The notes under the pieces: generated by a model | The model's database searches: none | What the model was told of the DNA's origin: nothing | The model's input: the letters and a program-made list of their open reading frames with translations, nothing else | Origin: Nitrospirales bacterium LBB_01 | GTDB lineage: Bacteria; Nitrospirota; Thermodesulfovibrionia; Thermodesulfovibrionales; Magnetobacteriaceae | Direction of reading: 5' to 3' | Length of the DNA: 64,000 nt | Assembly (NCBI GenBank): GCA_004376055.2 | Contig: CP049016.1 | Location: forward strand, 1,364,001-1,428,000 | Position numbers and translations under genes: made by a program | Part shown: piece after piece, positions 27,026 through 35,950 of the stretch | Numbering within the stretch: position 1 is the stretch's first letter | How the letters are laid out: every line of letters begins with the position of its first letter

Positions 27026-27043
27026 GTCTATTGTAACATAGAC
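27026..27043. promoter_or_regulatory. Perfect inverted repeat GTCTAT-N6-ATAGAC upstream of the Cus-type operon
   Basis: The 6-bp arms are perfect and lie about 40 bases before ATG 26986. On the minus strand a TATAAT (27054-27059) lies just upstream, so the repeat would sit at the transcription start, a usual place for a repressor or MerR-type site. No regulator gene is nearby. Confidence 0.4.
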
Positions 27044-27105
27044 TATAGTGTGTATTATAAAGACAAATTGTGAATAAATTATGAATTTGTGAGGTTAGAT
27101 GTATT

Positions 27106-27558
27106 TCACATCAGAGATTCAAAATAACTTTGCAGCTTATCAGGGGGGAGAAACTCCTCTGGCAGTTTTAAATCGGGAAAACATAACGGCAGCGATAATC
27201 TAAGAAATTCCTTAACGGTAAATTCAAATAACTCATTTAGAAACGCCTGAGTTGCGTTTTCAATCAAGAGAACCTCTGTACGCCACATATCGGGGCTCAC
27301 TGGTATTATGCCGTCACAATACCGTGGTTTGGTGAGCACGGGTTTTGCGCCCCGCATAATGGCAAAGGATATTACATTAAGATTTGCAGACTGAAGTCCC
27401 TTAACGGCAGGATTTTGTGCAAAGCGATGCTTGCGTTGTGTGAGAGGTATAAAGCGCGATACATTAACGCCGGAGCAGTAAAGCCAGCCCTCCCTATCAG
27501 TACCGTTATACGGCTTTAGCACAAAATACAAATAATCATTTATATATTCATAGACCAT
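27106..27558 (-). CDS. Hypothetical protein, unrecognised
   Basis: 150 residues with no domain I recognise. It has no signal peptide, is rich in aromatic and Pro/Leu residues, and ends in a helical segment (LPPDKLQSYFESLM). It lies upstream of, and in the same direction as, the Cus-type operon, but a 120-base gap with a promoter-like TATAAT and an inverted repeat suggests separate transcription. Codon use and frame length look genuine and no longer competing frame exists. Confidence 0.6.
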   Translation of the reverse strand: MVYEYINDYLYFVLKPYNGTDREGWLYCSGVNVSRFIPLTQRKHRFAQNPAVKGLQSANLNVISFAIMRGAKPVLTKPRYCDGIIPVSPDMWRTEVLLIENATQAFLNELFEFTVKEFLRLSLPLCFPDLKLPEEFLPPDKLQSYFESLM

Positions 27559-27745
27559 ACACCTAATTAAAGCATTTTTTTGGTGTTTTTTCCAAATTGT
27601 TTTTAGTTGTTTAAGCTGATAAAAAACTAAATGCTTATTGAGTTAACTCCGGCAGACGGTTTTTTACCAAGTAATACAGAGTGGCGTTCAAATATATAGT
27701 ATTTTAAAAGTTTTTCTATAACATTATAATAAAGGATACAGAGAA

Positions 27746-27806
27746 AAGATTTTATCCGCAAATTCTCGCAGATTTTTCCATCTGCGTCATCTGCGGATTA
27801 AATCTT
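27746..27806. repeat. 'atctgcg' repeat with inverted ends
   Basis: The ends aagattttatccgca (27746-27760) and tgcggattaaatctt (27792-27806) are inverted with one mismatch. The middle has ctcgcagatttttccatctgcg, also palindromic. Same family as 7663-7735. Confidence 0.7.
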
Positions 27807-27813
27807 ACTTTTC

Positions 27814-27845
27814 TTGTCATTCCTGCGAAAGCAGGAATCCAGTTT
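27814..27845. repeat. Half copy of the palindromic intergenic element
   Basis: Right-half sequence tgtcattcctgcgaaagcaggaatccagt only, as in copies A-F, followed by tttttattagcgga. The left half is missing. Confidence 0.65.
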
Positions 27846-27920
27846 TTATTAGCGGAACTACAAAGACAATTAAATAAATTCTATTGATTTTTATCTTATT
27901 TTTACTTATGCTAACTGATA

Positions 27921-30599
27921 ATGTTAACTGAAAATTCAACATATTCAGTCCCTGCGTGGGTTTTTGAAGCTGCAAAGAAATATTCTGAAAACCCTGCCTT
28001 TATCCAATATGTTAAAAACAACGCTCAAGACTCTGAGTCTTATTCTAAGATAGAAATATCGTACGGGGAGTTTCTTACAAAAACTCACAACATATCACAT
28101 TACCTTTCCAGAGAGTTAAGAGTTAAGTTTGGCGACAGGGTTGTGATTTGCTCAGAGAGTATGCCCAAGTGGTTTGCCTCATATCTTGCAGCATCGGCTC
28201 TTGGCGCTGTGTGTGTGCCGATAGATTGTGAATTGGGCGAAAGTGAAATCAGAAATCTTGCTGTGGTATCGGAAGCTTTGGTGGTCTTTGCCGGTATTAC
28301 GGTTAAGGAAAAAGTGCAAAGTGCTCTTAGCGGCTTAAATAAGACGATTATCCCATTTGACAGCCCTGATTTTATGAATGCGTGGGACACTAAAACTACC
28401 CCTCAGTTTAACTATAAACAACAGCCCTCAAATGATGACGCTGCTTCAATTATATTTACCTCAGGCACTACATCTAAACCAAAGGGGGTTGTCCTAACGC
28501 ACGCAAATCTATGTTCCGATGCAAAGGCTGCTATGGAGACCAATATAATCTGCGGCAGCGATAATGTGCTCTCGGTGCTTCCGGCGCATCACACATATCC
28601 GTTTATGTGTGCATTCTTGGTTCCACTGCTTGTAGGCGCAACTGTTACGTATCCTCTGGGGCTTAAGGGCGCAGACCTTGTCAAGACCATCCGTGACTGC
28701 CGGGTCACAGGCTTAATCGGTGTGCCGCGCCTTCTTGAGATGTTTCTTAACGCTATAGATACTAAGATTGCAATGCGTCCCAGTCACATCAGATTTTTGA
28801 CAAAGCAGATGCTATCTCTATCAGATTTCTTACGGAGGTCTTTTGATATAAACGCCGGAGCGGTCTTTTTTAAAGCGGTCTTAGATGCTTTTGGAGAGCA
28901 GTTTAAGTTTATAACCTCTGGGGGCGCTAAACTAAAACCAGAAACAATGCGCCGTCTTGAGGCATTTGGTTTTACCGTTATCGAGGGTTATGGGCTAACT
29001 GAAACCTCTCCGATTGTTACCTTTAATCCGATTAGTAAGCGAAAACCAGGCTCCGCAGGAATTCCATTAAGCGGCGTCACTATAAAAACACTGCATTCCA
29101 CTGATACATCAGAGATATTAATAAAAGGCCCTATGGTTATGAAAGGCTACTACGGCAAGGCAGCTGATGAGACAGCATCTGTTATAAAGGACGGATTTTT
29201 TCATACCGGAGATTTGGGCTTCATTGACTCTGATGGATACCTATTTATCACAGGACGGGCTAAAGAGGTGATAGTGCTTAGTTCCGGTAAAAACGTTTAC
29301 CCTGAAGATGTTGAGGCAAAGTATCTTGAGGAACCGCTTATCAAAGAAATCTGTGTTTATGAGGGAATTGACGACAGAGGGGCACCGTCACTTTATGCGC
29401 TCATTGTCTGTGATGCTGATTACGCTAAGAAAATGAAAATCCCGTCTATGTATGAATCAGTCAAGTGGTCAATCAATAAAATATCTACTGAACTCCCTCC
29501 ATATATGAGGCTAAAGGGTTTTAAACTATGGCCGGATGAGCTTCCTAAGACCAGATTAGGGAAACTACAAAGATATTTAATCAAAGAGATGGTAAAAGTG
29601 GATACAATTGAACGCAATACCGTTTCTCAACACAAAGAGGAACCGATCGGCCCGTATGCTTTAATCGTGCTTGCGTTAATCCGCACAATTGCTGAAATAA
29701 ATACTCCAATAAGTGGCAGCGATAACCTTGAACTTGATCTGGGGTTTGACTCCTTAAAAAAAATAGAGTTGATTGCAGCAATTGAGAATAAGTTTAAAGT
29801 CCGCCTCCCTGAATCTGTGATGGCTGAGTTGCAATCGGTTGATAGCGTGATAGAGGCAGTATCAAAACTTGCCGTAGATGGGGTTACAGAGGGCGCTGCA
29901 ACTAAAACCGGTTATTCGGAAATTTTGAAGGCAACACCTGACAAAGACGATATCATAAAGTCAGGTTTCTTTAACAAAAATTATGAAGTTTTTATAGCTA
30001 AAATTATGAATTCTGTTTTAAGAACTGCTTTTAGAATATTTTTTAAGGCAAAATTACAAGGAATTGAAAATTTGCCTGAGACAGCCTATATTCTTTGCCC
30101 AAACCACACAAGCTACATGGACGCATTCTTTATATCCGCCTGTGTGCCGCATGGGGTATTTAAACATCTGTTTTTTCAGGGTGACAGTGGATTTTTTACA
30201 GGCTTATTTTCAAGCCGTTTTGCAAGGTATGCTCATGTAATCCCAATAGACCCGGGTGAGCATCTTATGCGCGCTCTTACCACATCAGCGTATCTGCTTA
30301 ACCACAGTCAGTCGCTCTGCATATTTCCAGAGGGTGGGCGCTCGGTTGACGGCACGCCTCAGGAGTTTAAAAAAGGGATTGGAATTCTGGCCTGTGAATG
30401 TGGTGTTCCGCTTGTGCCGGTATTAATCACTGGCGCTCATGAGGTATTGCCGCGTGGCTCATTTTTACCAAAACCGCACAATGTAACAGTCATCATCGGC
30501 AAACCGATTTACCCAGACAAAGCTGATAATAAAAACTATCAGGAGCTTTCCAATCAGGTTAAAAATCAAATTCTTACTTCTATGAATATTCAGCGATAA
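27921..30599 (+). CDS. Trifunctional fusion: acyl-CoA/acyl-ACP synthetase, acyl carrier protein and PlsC-type acyltransferase
   Basis: 892 residues in three parts. Residues 1-560 form an AMP-binding (adenylate-forming) domain with IIFTSGTTSKPKGV, GYGLTETSP and TGRAKEVIVLSSGKN. Residues about 575-655 form a carrier domain with the phosphopantetheine Ser in DLGFDSLKKIEL. Residues about 690-892 form a 1-acylglycerol-3-phosphate acyltransferase with NHTSYMDAFF (HX4D catalytic motif) and FPEGGRS. The logic is to activate a free fatty acid, load it on the built-in carrier and transfer it to a lysophospholipid, like an elaborated Aas. It is monocistronic and flanked by repeats. Substrate is not deducible. 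Confidence 0.9.
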   Translation: MLTENSTYSVPAWVFEAAKKYSENPAFIQYVKNNAQDSESYSKIEISYGEFLTKTHNISHYLSRELRVKFGDRVVICSESMPKWFASYLAASALGAVCVPIDCELGESEIRNLAVVSEALVVFAGITVKEKVQSALSGLNKTIIPFDSPDFMNAWDTKTTPQFNYKQQPSNDDAASIIFTSGTTSKPKGVVLTHANLCSDAKAAMETNIICGSDNVLSVLPAHHTYPFMCAFLVPLLVGATVTYPLGLKGADLVKTIRDCRVTGLIGVPRLLEMFLNAIDTKIAMRPSHIRFLTKQMLSLSDFLRRSFDINAGAVFFKAVLDAFGEQFKFITSGGAKLKPETMRRLEAFGFTVIEGYGLTETSPIVTFNPISKRKPGSAGIPLSGVTIKTLHSTDTSEILIKGPMVMKGYYGKAADETASVIKDGFFHTGDLGFIDSDGYLFITGRAKEVIVLSSGKNVYPEDVEAKYLEEPLIKEICVYEGIDDRGAPSLYALIVCDADYAKKMKIPSMYESVKWSINKISTELPPYMRLKGFKLWPDELPKTRLGKLQRYLIKEMVKVDTIERNTVSQHKEEPIGPYALIVLALIRTIAEINTPISGSDNLELDLGFDSLKKIELIAAIENKFKVRLPESVMAELQSVDSVIEAVSKLAVDGVTEGAATKTGYSEILKATPDKDDIIKSGFFNKNYEVFIAKIMNSVLRTAFRIFFKAKLQGIENLPETAYILCPNHTSYMDAFFISACVPHGVFKHLFFQGDSGFFTGLFSSRFARYAHVIPIDPGEHLMRALTTSAYLLNHSQSLCIFPEGGRSVDGTPQEFKKGIGILACECGVPLVPVLITGAHEVLPRGSFLPKPHNVTVIIGKPIYPDKADNKNYQELSNQVKNQILTSMNIQR

Positions 30600-30607
30600 A
30601 GGTTAAT

Positions 30608-30727
30608 ACCAAGTAGCAGTCTGAAGTATAACGAGGCGGCAAGGCAAAAGCGACACAGGCGTACTTTTAGTACGTTGAGGAGCTTTTGACGATGCCAACA
30701 AAGTTAGGCGATAGAATGCTACTTGGT
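30608..30727. repeat. Palindromic MITE-like element with 11-bp perfect terminal inverted repeats
   Basis: ACCAAGTAGCA (30608-30618) and TGCTACTTGGT (30717-30727) are perfect inverted repeats about 120 bases apart. The interior is an imperfect palindrome around gcgtacttttagtacg. It is non-coding and its right end overlaps the stop codon of the adjacent minus-strand gene. Confidence 0.75.
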
Positions 30728-31326
30728 TAAAACATCATAAGCGTACAGAGCATACACACATACCATATAACATCAGTGGGAAGGTGAAAGTCGCAGCTTG
30801 AGTCAAGCAGAAGGTCTGCTCTTGGGGGAAATTCATCATCTGAGTGCCAAAGTATTAATATAACAGGAAGGCGTGGAAACGGATAGACCTTTAAAGAAAC
30901 ATCGCCATAAGTTGATAACTCACCACCCAAAGAAAACCCTCTGTTTAAAAAATCATCCCTCTTGTTGTCATACTTTAGGGCAAGTTTATTAAGAGGGAGC
31001 GTGTGACCGCCTCTAAAGAATATATCGCCGCCCTTAATCTCAAGCGGAGAAACAATTCTGCCGCTTTCAGGGATGTCCTTTGCCTCGTTTAAGTAAAACA
31101 ATGTAGATAGCGTGAAGAAATCCGAAAACCGTTCTGTTACTATTTTGCCTTGTTCACTAAGCGGCGCAATTTTTCTTGTTTTAGGAGACACCGAAAACTC
31201 CGCAGCAAATGACTTAACCACGTAGTGCTCTTTGCTTTGGTCGTAAGAAACCCCACATCTTCTACAGACATCCGTAACACTTAAGCCGTTAAGTGTTGCC
31301 CAGCATTTATCCTCACTCGGTACCAT
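30727..31326 (-). CDS. DUF3786 domain protein
   Basis: 199 residues. The N-terminal CRRCGVSYD segment and the C-terminal WHSDDEFPPRADLLLDSS ... HLPTDVIW segment match the DUF3786 family, often found in anaerobes next to corrinoid or Wood-Ljungdahl genes; its function is unknown. The last codons (MLCTLMMF) run into the terminal repeat of the element at 30608-30727, which supplies the first base of the TAA, so the extreme C-terminus may have been altered by its insertion. It stands alone, divergent from leuS. Confidence 0.72.
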   Translation of the reverse strand: MVPSEDKCWATLNGLSVTDVCRRCGVSYDQSKEHYVVKSFAAEFSVSPKTRKIAPLSEQGKIVTERFSDFFTLSTLFYLNEAKDIPESGRIVSPLEIKGGDIFFRGGHTLPLNKLALKYDNKRDDFLNRGFSLGGELSTYGDVSLKVYPFPRLPVILILWHSDDEFPPRADLLLDSSCDFHLPTDVIWYVCMLCTLMMF

Positions 31327-31483
31327 AGAACTATTTTATAATATATGAATTTGTAAACACAAAAACTATTTTGGTTTAGCGTGAATTAGACTAATTTGAT
31401 ATAGTTAAGAGATTTACTTTGAAACGACTGTTAGTTTAATATAATAACGCAGGGATTTAAATTGTTTTTCGGAGGTTATTCTT

Positions 31484-34012
31484 TTGGACGAAAAGTACAA
31501 CGGATTAAAAATAGAGTCAAAGTGGCAAAAGTTTTGGCAAGAGACGGGACTAAATAAGACCGATTCCAAAAGCGGCAAGCCCAAATTTTACTGCCTTGAG
31601 ATGTTTCCATATCCATCCGGTAAAATCCACATGGGGCATATCAGAAACTATGTAATCGGCGACGTTATTACGCGCTACAAACGGATGCGCGGGTTTAATG
31701 TATTGCATCCGATGGGCTGGGACGCTTTTGGTCTGCCTGCTGAAAATGCTGCCATTAACAGCGGCACACATCCATATAAGTGGACTCATGAAAACATCGA
31801 GTACATGAAAGCTCAAATTAACAAAATCGGTTGCAGCTACGACTGGGATAGAGAAGTCACAACGTGCACTCCTGAGTATTATAAGTGGAACCAGTGGTTT
31901 TTTATCCAAATGCTTAAACGCGGACTTGCTTATAAAAAGAACTCCTATGTCAACTGGTGCAGTAAGTGTGCCACTGTGCTTGCCAATGAACAGGTGATTG
32001 ATACGCAGTGCTGGAGATGCGACACAGTAGTAGAGCAGAAGGAGCTTGAGCAGTGGTTTTTTAAGATAACTGCCTATGCCGATGAGTTACTGGCAGCCTG
32101 TGATACGCTAAACGGCTGGCCACAGCATGTGGTAGCTATGCAGAGGAACTGGATAGGGAAAAGCCGCGGCGTTGAAATGGATTTTCCTGTGGATGGCTCA
32201 GATTTAAAGATAAAAATTTTCACCACACGCCCCGATACCCTCTTTGGCGCAACATTTGTCTGCGTTGCTCCGATTCATCCCATTGCCGACATCATCATGG
32301 ACGATAAAAACGCTCTTAACGATGTGAAATCATTTTATGGCAACGAGGAGGAAAAGCGCGGGGTTTTCACCGGTAAATACGTTGTTAATCCAATGAATAA
32401 CGAAAAAATTCCAATCTATGCCGCTAATTTTGTTCTTATGGATTACGGCACAGGCGCTATAATGTCAGTGCCTGCGCATGACCAGAGGGATTTTGATTTT
32501 GCAAAAAAATACAGTTTGCCCATAAGAGAGGTTATTGTGCGTGAGAAAGACGCTGCCGTTTCAACAGAGCTTACTGAGGCGTACGAGGGCGAAGGATACC
32601 TTATAAACTCCGGGCAATTTACTGGACTTGATAATAAAACCGCTATTGAGAAAATCGGTAAGTTTTTAGAACTTGCTTCTGTGGGCATGGTTGTTACAAA
32701 CTACAAACTAAGAGACTGGGGTATATCTCGGCAGAGGTATTGGGGAACTCCAATTCCTGTGGTTTACTGCAAGAGCTGCGGAGTGGTTTCGGTAAAGGAT
32801 GAAGACCTTCCCGTAATACTGCCCGATAACGTCTCACTTAAGGGAATGGGAGGCTCGCCGCTTTCCGGAGTTTCCGACTTTTTAAATACCACATGTCCCA
32901 CCTGCGGCTCAAATGCAAGACGTGAGACAGACACGATGGATACGTTTGTCGATTCCTCATGGTACTTTGTACGGTACTGTTCGGAAAAAGATGCAGCGGA
33001 GCCTTTAAATAAAGCTAACATTGATACGTTTATGCCTGTAGATCAGTACATTGGAGGTGTTGAGCACGCAGTACTCCATCTTCTGTATTCAAGATTTTTC
33101 AGCCGTGTGCTAAGAGACATTGGCATTATAAGTTGTGATGAGCCATTTGAAAATCTTCTTACACAGGGGATGGTCTGTAAGGAAACACTGAAGTGTAATG
33201 AACACGGCTGGCTTTTTCCCGATGAGACCAGAAATGGAAACTGCATACACTGTAACAGTCCTGTAATACGCGGACGAACTGAGAAGATGTCCAAGTCAAA
33301 GAAAAACCTTGTGACACCAGATGAGATAACAGGCAAGTACGGCGCTGATACGGCGCGGGTGTTTTCACTGTTTGCAGCACCGCCGGAAAAAGACATAGAG
33401 TGGTCGCATCAGGGAGTTGAAGGCGCTTATAGATTTCTAAACAGGCTTTGGAATCTGCTTTATACGTATGCTGACAAGTTAAAAACTATTACAGTAACCC
33501 CTGATAAATTAAGCGGCAAATTAGTTAGAAAAACCCATCAGACAATAAAAAAAGTGACAGGCTCAATAGAGCGGGATTATCACTTTAACACGGCCATTGC
33601 ATCTCTTATGGAGCTTCTTAACGAAATGTCGGCATTTAAACCCGCTGATATGGCCGATTACGCCTCTCTTAAGTTTGCCTTTAAATCGATGACATTGCTG
33701 CTGAGTCCGTTTGCTCCGCATCTGTGTGAGGAGCTGTGGGTGTCTTTGGGGGATAGTGGAAAGTCTGTGTTTTTAGCTCAATGGCCGGACTTTGATGAGA
33801 TTGCCGCTAAAGAAGAGGAGATTGAACTTGTGGTTCAGATTGGCGGCAAGGTTAGGGCAAAGATGATGATTCCTGCCGACTCAAACGACGAAACAGTAAA
33901 GGCCGCAGCACTTAGTCATGATAAGATACGTGACTACATTACCGGTAAGAAGATAAAACAGGTGCATATTGTTAAGGGCAGACTTGTAAATATCGTGTTA
34001 GAAAATGGTTAA
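31484..34012 (+). CDS. leuS: Leucyl-tRNA synthetase
   Basis: 842 residues, class I synthetase of full bacterial length. The HIGH-type motif appears in PYPSGKIHMGHIRNY, the editing (CP1) domain has TTRPDTLFG and YGTGAIMSVPAHDQRD, and KMSKSKKN is the KMSKS loop. The start is TTG 31484 with GGAGG eight bases upstream. It heads a three-gene run leuS-lptE-holA; the lptE ATG overlaps the leuS stop. It charges tRNA-Leu in the cytoplasm. No anomaly seen. Confidence 0.96.
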   Translation: MDEKYNGLKIESKWQKFWQETGLNKTDSKSGKPKFYCLEMFPYPSGKIHMGHIRNYVIGDVITRYKRMRGFNVLHPMGWDAFGLPAENAAINSGTHPYKWTHENIEYMKAQINKIGCSYDWDREVTTCTPEYYKWNQWFFIQMLKRGLAYKKNSYVNWCSKCATVLANEQVIDTQCWRCDTVVEQKELEQWFFKITAYADELLAACDTLNGWPQHVVAMQRNWIGKSRGVEMDFPVDGSDLKIKIFTTRPDTLFGATFVCVAPIHPIADIIMDDKNALNDVKSFYGNEEEKRGVFTGKYVVNPMNNEKIPIYAANFVLMDYGTGAIMSVPAHDQRDFDFAKKYSLPIREVIVREKDAAVSTELTEAYEGEGYLINSGQFTGLDNKTAIEKIGKFLELASVGMVVTNYKLRDWGISRQRYWGTPIPVVYCKSCGVVSVKDEDLPVILPDNVSLKGMGGSPLSGVSDFLNTTCPTCGSNARRETDTMDTFVDSSWYFVRYCSEKDAAEPLNKANIDTFMPVDQYIGGVEHAVLHLLYSRFFSRVLRDIGIISCDEPFENLLTQGMVCKETLKCNEHGWLFPDETRNGNCIHCNSPVIRGRTEKMSKSKKNLVTPDEITGKYGADTARVFSLFAAPPEKDIEWSHQGVEGAYRFLNRLWNLLYTYADKLKTITVTPDKLSGKLVRKTHQTIKKVTGSIERDYHFNTAIASLMELLNEMSAFKPADMADYASLKFAFKSMTLLLSPFAPHLCEELWVSLGDSGKSVFLAQWPDFDEIAAKEEEIELVVQIGGKVRAKMMIPADSNDETVKAAALSHDKIRDYITGKKIKQVHIVKGRLVNIVLENG

Positions 34013-34508
34013 ATCACCACTAAAAATAGCAACCGCATTGCTGCTCTTATTAAGTCTTTTATCAGGATGCGGTTACAGAGTGATAGGCAAAGATTCGCTG
34101 CCGTTTACCACGGTAAAAATTGGGAGGATTAAAAACACCACATCCGAACCTAAACTTGAAGACCTGTTTTATAAGGCTTTGGCTGAGGAGTTTCTAAAAA
34201 GAGGCATAACTGTTACCGACTCAGCGCAAAACACTATAGAGGGAGAAATTAACTCATTCCAGTTAGGAATTGCTGCTGAAAAGACAGGTTATGCCACTGA
34301 TTACAACATAACCATGGGCGGTAATTTTGTGCTAAAGAGCCGTGATGGCAAAAAGAAAGAGTTTAAAGGAGTGAAATCCCCGTTTTATGAATCTGTTACC
34401 TCGCTTGATACGGTAAATGAGGTAGTTGCAGCAAAAGAGCTGGCTGCGGCAGGGGCTGTAAAGCGGCTGGCGGCCTCGTTGGTTTTTGAGCTTATGATGT
34501 CAGAATAA
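34005..34508 (+). CDS. lptE: LPS-assembly lipoprotein LptE
   Basis: 167 residues. Lipoprotein signal with lipobox LLSGC (Cys about residue 22), then GYRVIGKDSLPFTTVKIGRIKNTTSEP, the usual start of the LptE fold that plugs the LptD barrel and guides LPS to the cell surface. The gene order leuS-lptE-holA is common in diderms and supports the call. It overlaps leuS by eight bases, so it is translationally coupled. Its presence indicates an LPS-bearing outer membrane. Confidence 0.85.
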   Translation: MVKSPLKIATALLLLLSLLSGCGYRVIGKDSLPFTTVKIGRIKNTTSEPKLEDLFYKALAEEFLKRGITVTDSAQNTIEGEINSFQLGIAAEKTGYATDYNITMGGNFVLKSRDGKKKEFKGVKSPFYESVTSLDTVNEVVAAKELAAAGAVKRLAASLVFELMMSE

Positions 34509-34517
34509 GGATTAACG

Positions 34518-35426
34518 ATGAGCTTAAAGACACTTCAGGAGGAAAAACAGAAGGGATTCCCTGAACAAGTATATGTAATTCGTTACGAGGATCCTTTTTT
34601 TGAAAAGCACATTATTTCCGTTATTAGAGACGACGTGTTTTCTTTGGACGTTTATGACACACTGGACACAGAACAGCCGCTTTCTATACAAAATATTGCT
34701 GACAGTCTTTGTGTGATGCCTATGTTTTCATCCAAAGCAATGGTCGCAATCAGAAACGTGCAGAAACTTAAGGTGAAAGAGCTGGAAACCCTTAACAGAT
34801 ATGTTTCAAAGCCGGCTGATGGTGCTGCCTTGTTCCTTTTTTATGCGGTACCTCGTGGCAGCAGTAAAAAAGAAGACACAATAAAGCTTGCCGGTAAGTT
34901 TAGGCTGATTGATCTTACGCTCAGCGGTAAATATGCCCTTAACGACTGGATAGTGAGCGAGTGCGACAAAAGAGGCATCGTTTTAGAGACTAAGGCGGCA
35001 GAGTTTCTTAAGGAAATGTATGGCGATGATCTGCAGCTCTTTAGTAACGAGCTTGAAAAACTCAGTCTTTTGGGCAGCAAAAAAATCACCCTCTCCGATA
35101 CGTATGAAACTTGTTTTGGAAGCCATGACTTCAACATTTTTGCTTTTGTTGGGATGATTACACGTGGCGATACGTCAGGGGCATTGTCTATGATTAAAGG
35201 AATGAAAGACGCTTTTGACGACAAGTTTCACGGCGCTGTAAATTATGGTTTATCAAAGGGAAATACCCCGCTTGAGGCTTTTAAAACACACCTTATGCTG
35301 CACATCAAAATGCGCCTTAACGCCGATTTTCCGTATGAATTGTTTGTTGCAGAGCTAAGCAAATCCTGCAAGACCGACCGAACACAAGCCCGCCTGCCTG
35401 TAATGGGGAATAGACCCCATTATTAG
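34518..35426 (+). CDS. holA: DNA polymerase III delta subunit (clamp loader), C-terminus unusual
   Basis: 302 residues, somewhat shorter than the usual 320-345. The N-terminal QVYVIRYEDPFFEKHIISVI region, the AAA-like middle (PADGAALFLFYAVPRGSS, KDDL-type LFSNELEKLSLL) and position after lptE fit HolA. It would load the beta clamp as part of the clamp-loader complex. The last about 15 residues (TQARLPVMGNRPHY) do not look like a folded helical collar end, and the final codons run through a small hairpin (35401-35422) next to a convergent pilin gene. A 3' truncation or replacement is possible. Confidence 0.78.
   Translation: MSLKTLQEEKQKGFPEQVYVIRYEDPFFEKHIISVIRDDVFSLDVYDTLDTEQPLSIQNIADSLCVMPMFSSKAMVAIRNVQKLKVKELETLNRYVSKPADGAALFLFYAVPRGSSKKEDTIKLAGKFRLIDLTLSGKYALNDWIVSECDKRGIVLETKAAEFLKEMYGDDLQLFSNELEKLSLLGSKKITLSDTYETCFGSHDFNIFAFVGMITRGDTSGALSMIKGMKDAFDDKFHGAVNYGLSKGNTPLEAFKTHLMLHIKMRLNADFPYELFVAELSKSCKTDRTQARLPVMGNRPHY
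35401..35422. terminator. Short perfect hairpin between convergent holA and pilin genes
   Basis: TAATGGGG (35401-35408) and CCCCATTA (35415-35422) form a perfect 8-bp stem with a 6-base loop, 12 bases past the pilin stop on the minus strand. No T-tract follows, so function as a terminator is uncertain. Confidence 0.35.
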
Positions 35427-35434
35427 GCCGTTCT

Positions 35435-35887
35435 CTAAAACCCCTGCCTATTGTTATTCTGGTCAATACTGAAGATGCCGGTGTTGCCTGTTGCACCGAT
35501 TTTGACCGCAGTTGCCACAAAAGTGCTTGCTGTGCCGGCGGTTGTAATGTTGTAGTTAAAATGTAACCCCGCTGCATTACCTGGTTTAAACCCTGTCAGA
35601 TAGTTTGTAACAATGGTGTTGCTGGTTGAGTTGTAGTACAGTGTTGCGTTAGTACATGTACCTGCTGGTTTGTAGTAACAGCCGTTTTCGTTATAATACT
35701 GTTCAAGAAGCTGTCTAAGTGCAAGCAAGTTTTCCTGAGCCTCAACGTTTTTGGACTTTTCTCTCTGCCCCAAATAGATTGGCACTGCAATCCCTGCCAG
35801 TACTCCCAGTATCAACAATGTTATTATTAATTCAACAAGAGTAAAACCATTGCGCTTTGACGCTTGCCTGTTATCTGTCCTGTCCAT
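35435..35887 (-). CDS. Type IV pilin-like protein
   Basis: About 150 residues. A short basic leader ends in SKRNG, followed by FTLVELIITLLILGVLAGIAV, the prepilin peptidase site with Glu5 and hydrophobic spine of type IV pilins. A Cys pair (CYYKPAGTC) suggests a small disulfide loop. ATG 35887 has AGAAGGAGGAG eight bases upstream and is preferred to the in-frame GTG at 35914. It is separate from the main pilus operon (42505-55499) and on the other strand, and could be its major pilin or an independent one. Confidence 0.85.
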   Translation of the reverse strand: MDRTDNRQASKRNGFTLVELIITLLILGVLAGIAVPIYLGQREKSKNVEAQENLLALRQLLEQYYNENGCYYKPAGTCTNATLYYNSTSNTIVTNYLTGFKPGNAAGLHFNYNITTAGTASTFVATAVKIGATGNTGIFSIDQNNNRQGF

Positions 35888-35950
35888 AAGTTTGGCTCCT
35901 CCTTCTGTTTTCACAAGTTATATACAATGGTAACATAACTCTGTCAGAAT

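Larger units (their letters stand above)
27559..27920. other. Intergenic region holding two repeat fragments
   Basis: About 360 AT-rich bases between divergent genes. It contains the 'atctgcg' repeat (27746-27806) and half of the palindromic element (27814-27845). No ORF or RNA gene is seen. Confidence 0.6.
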
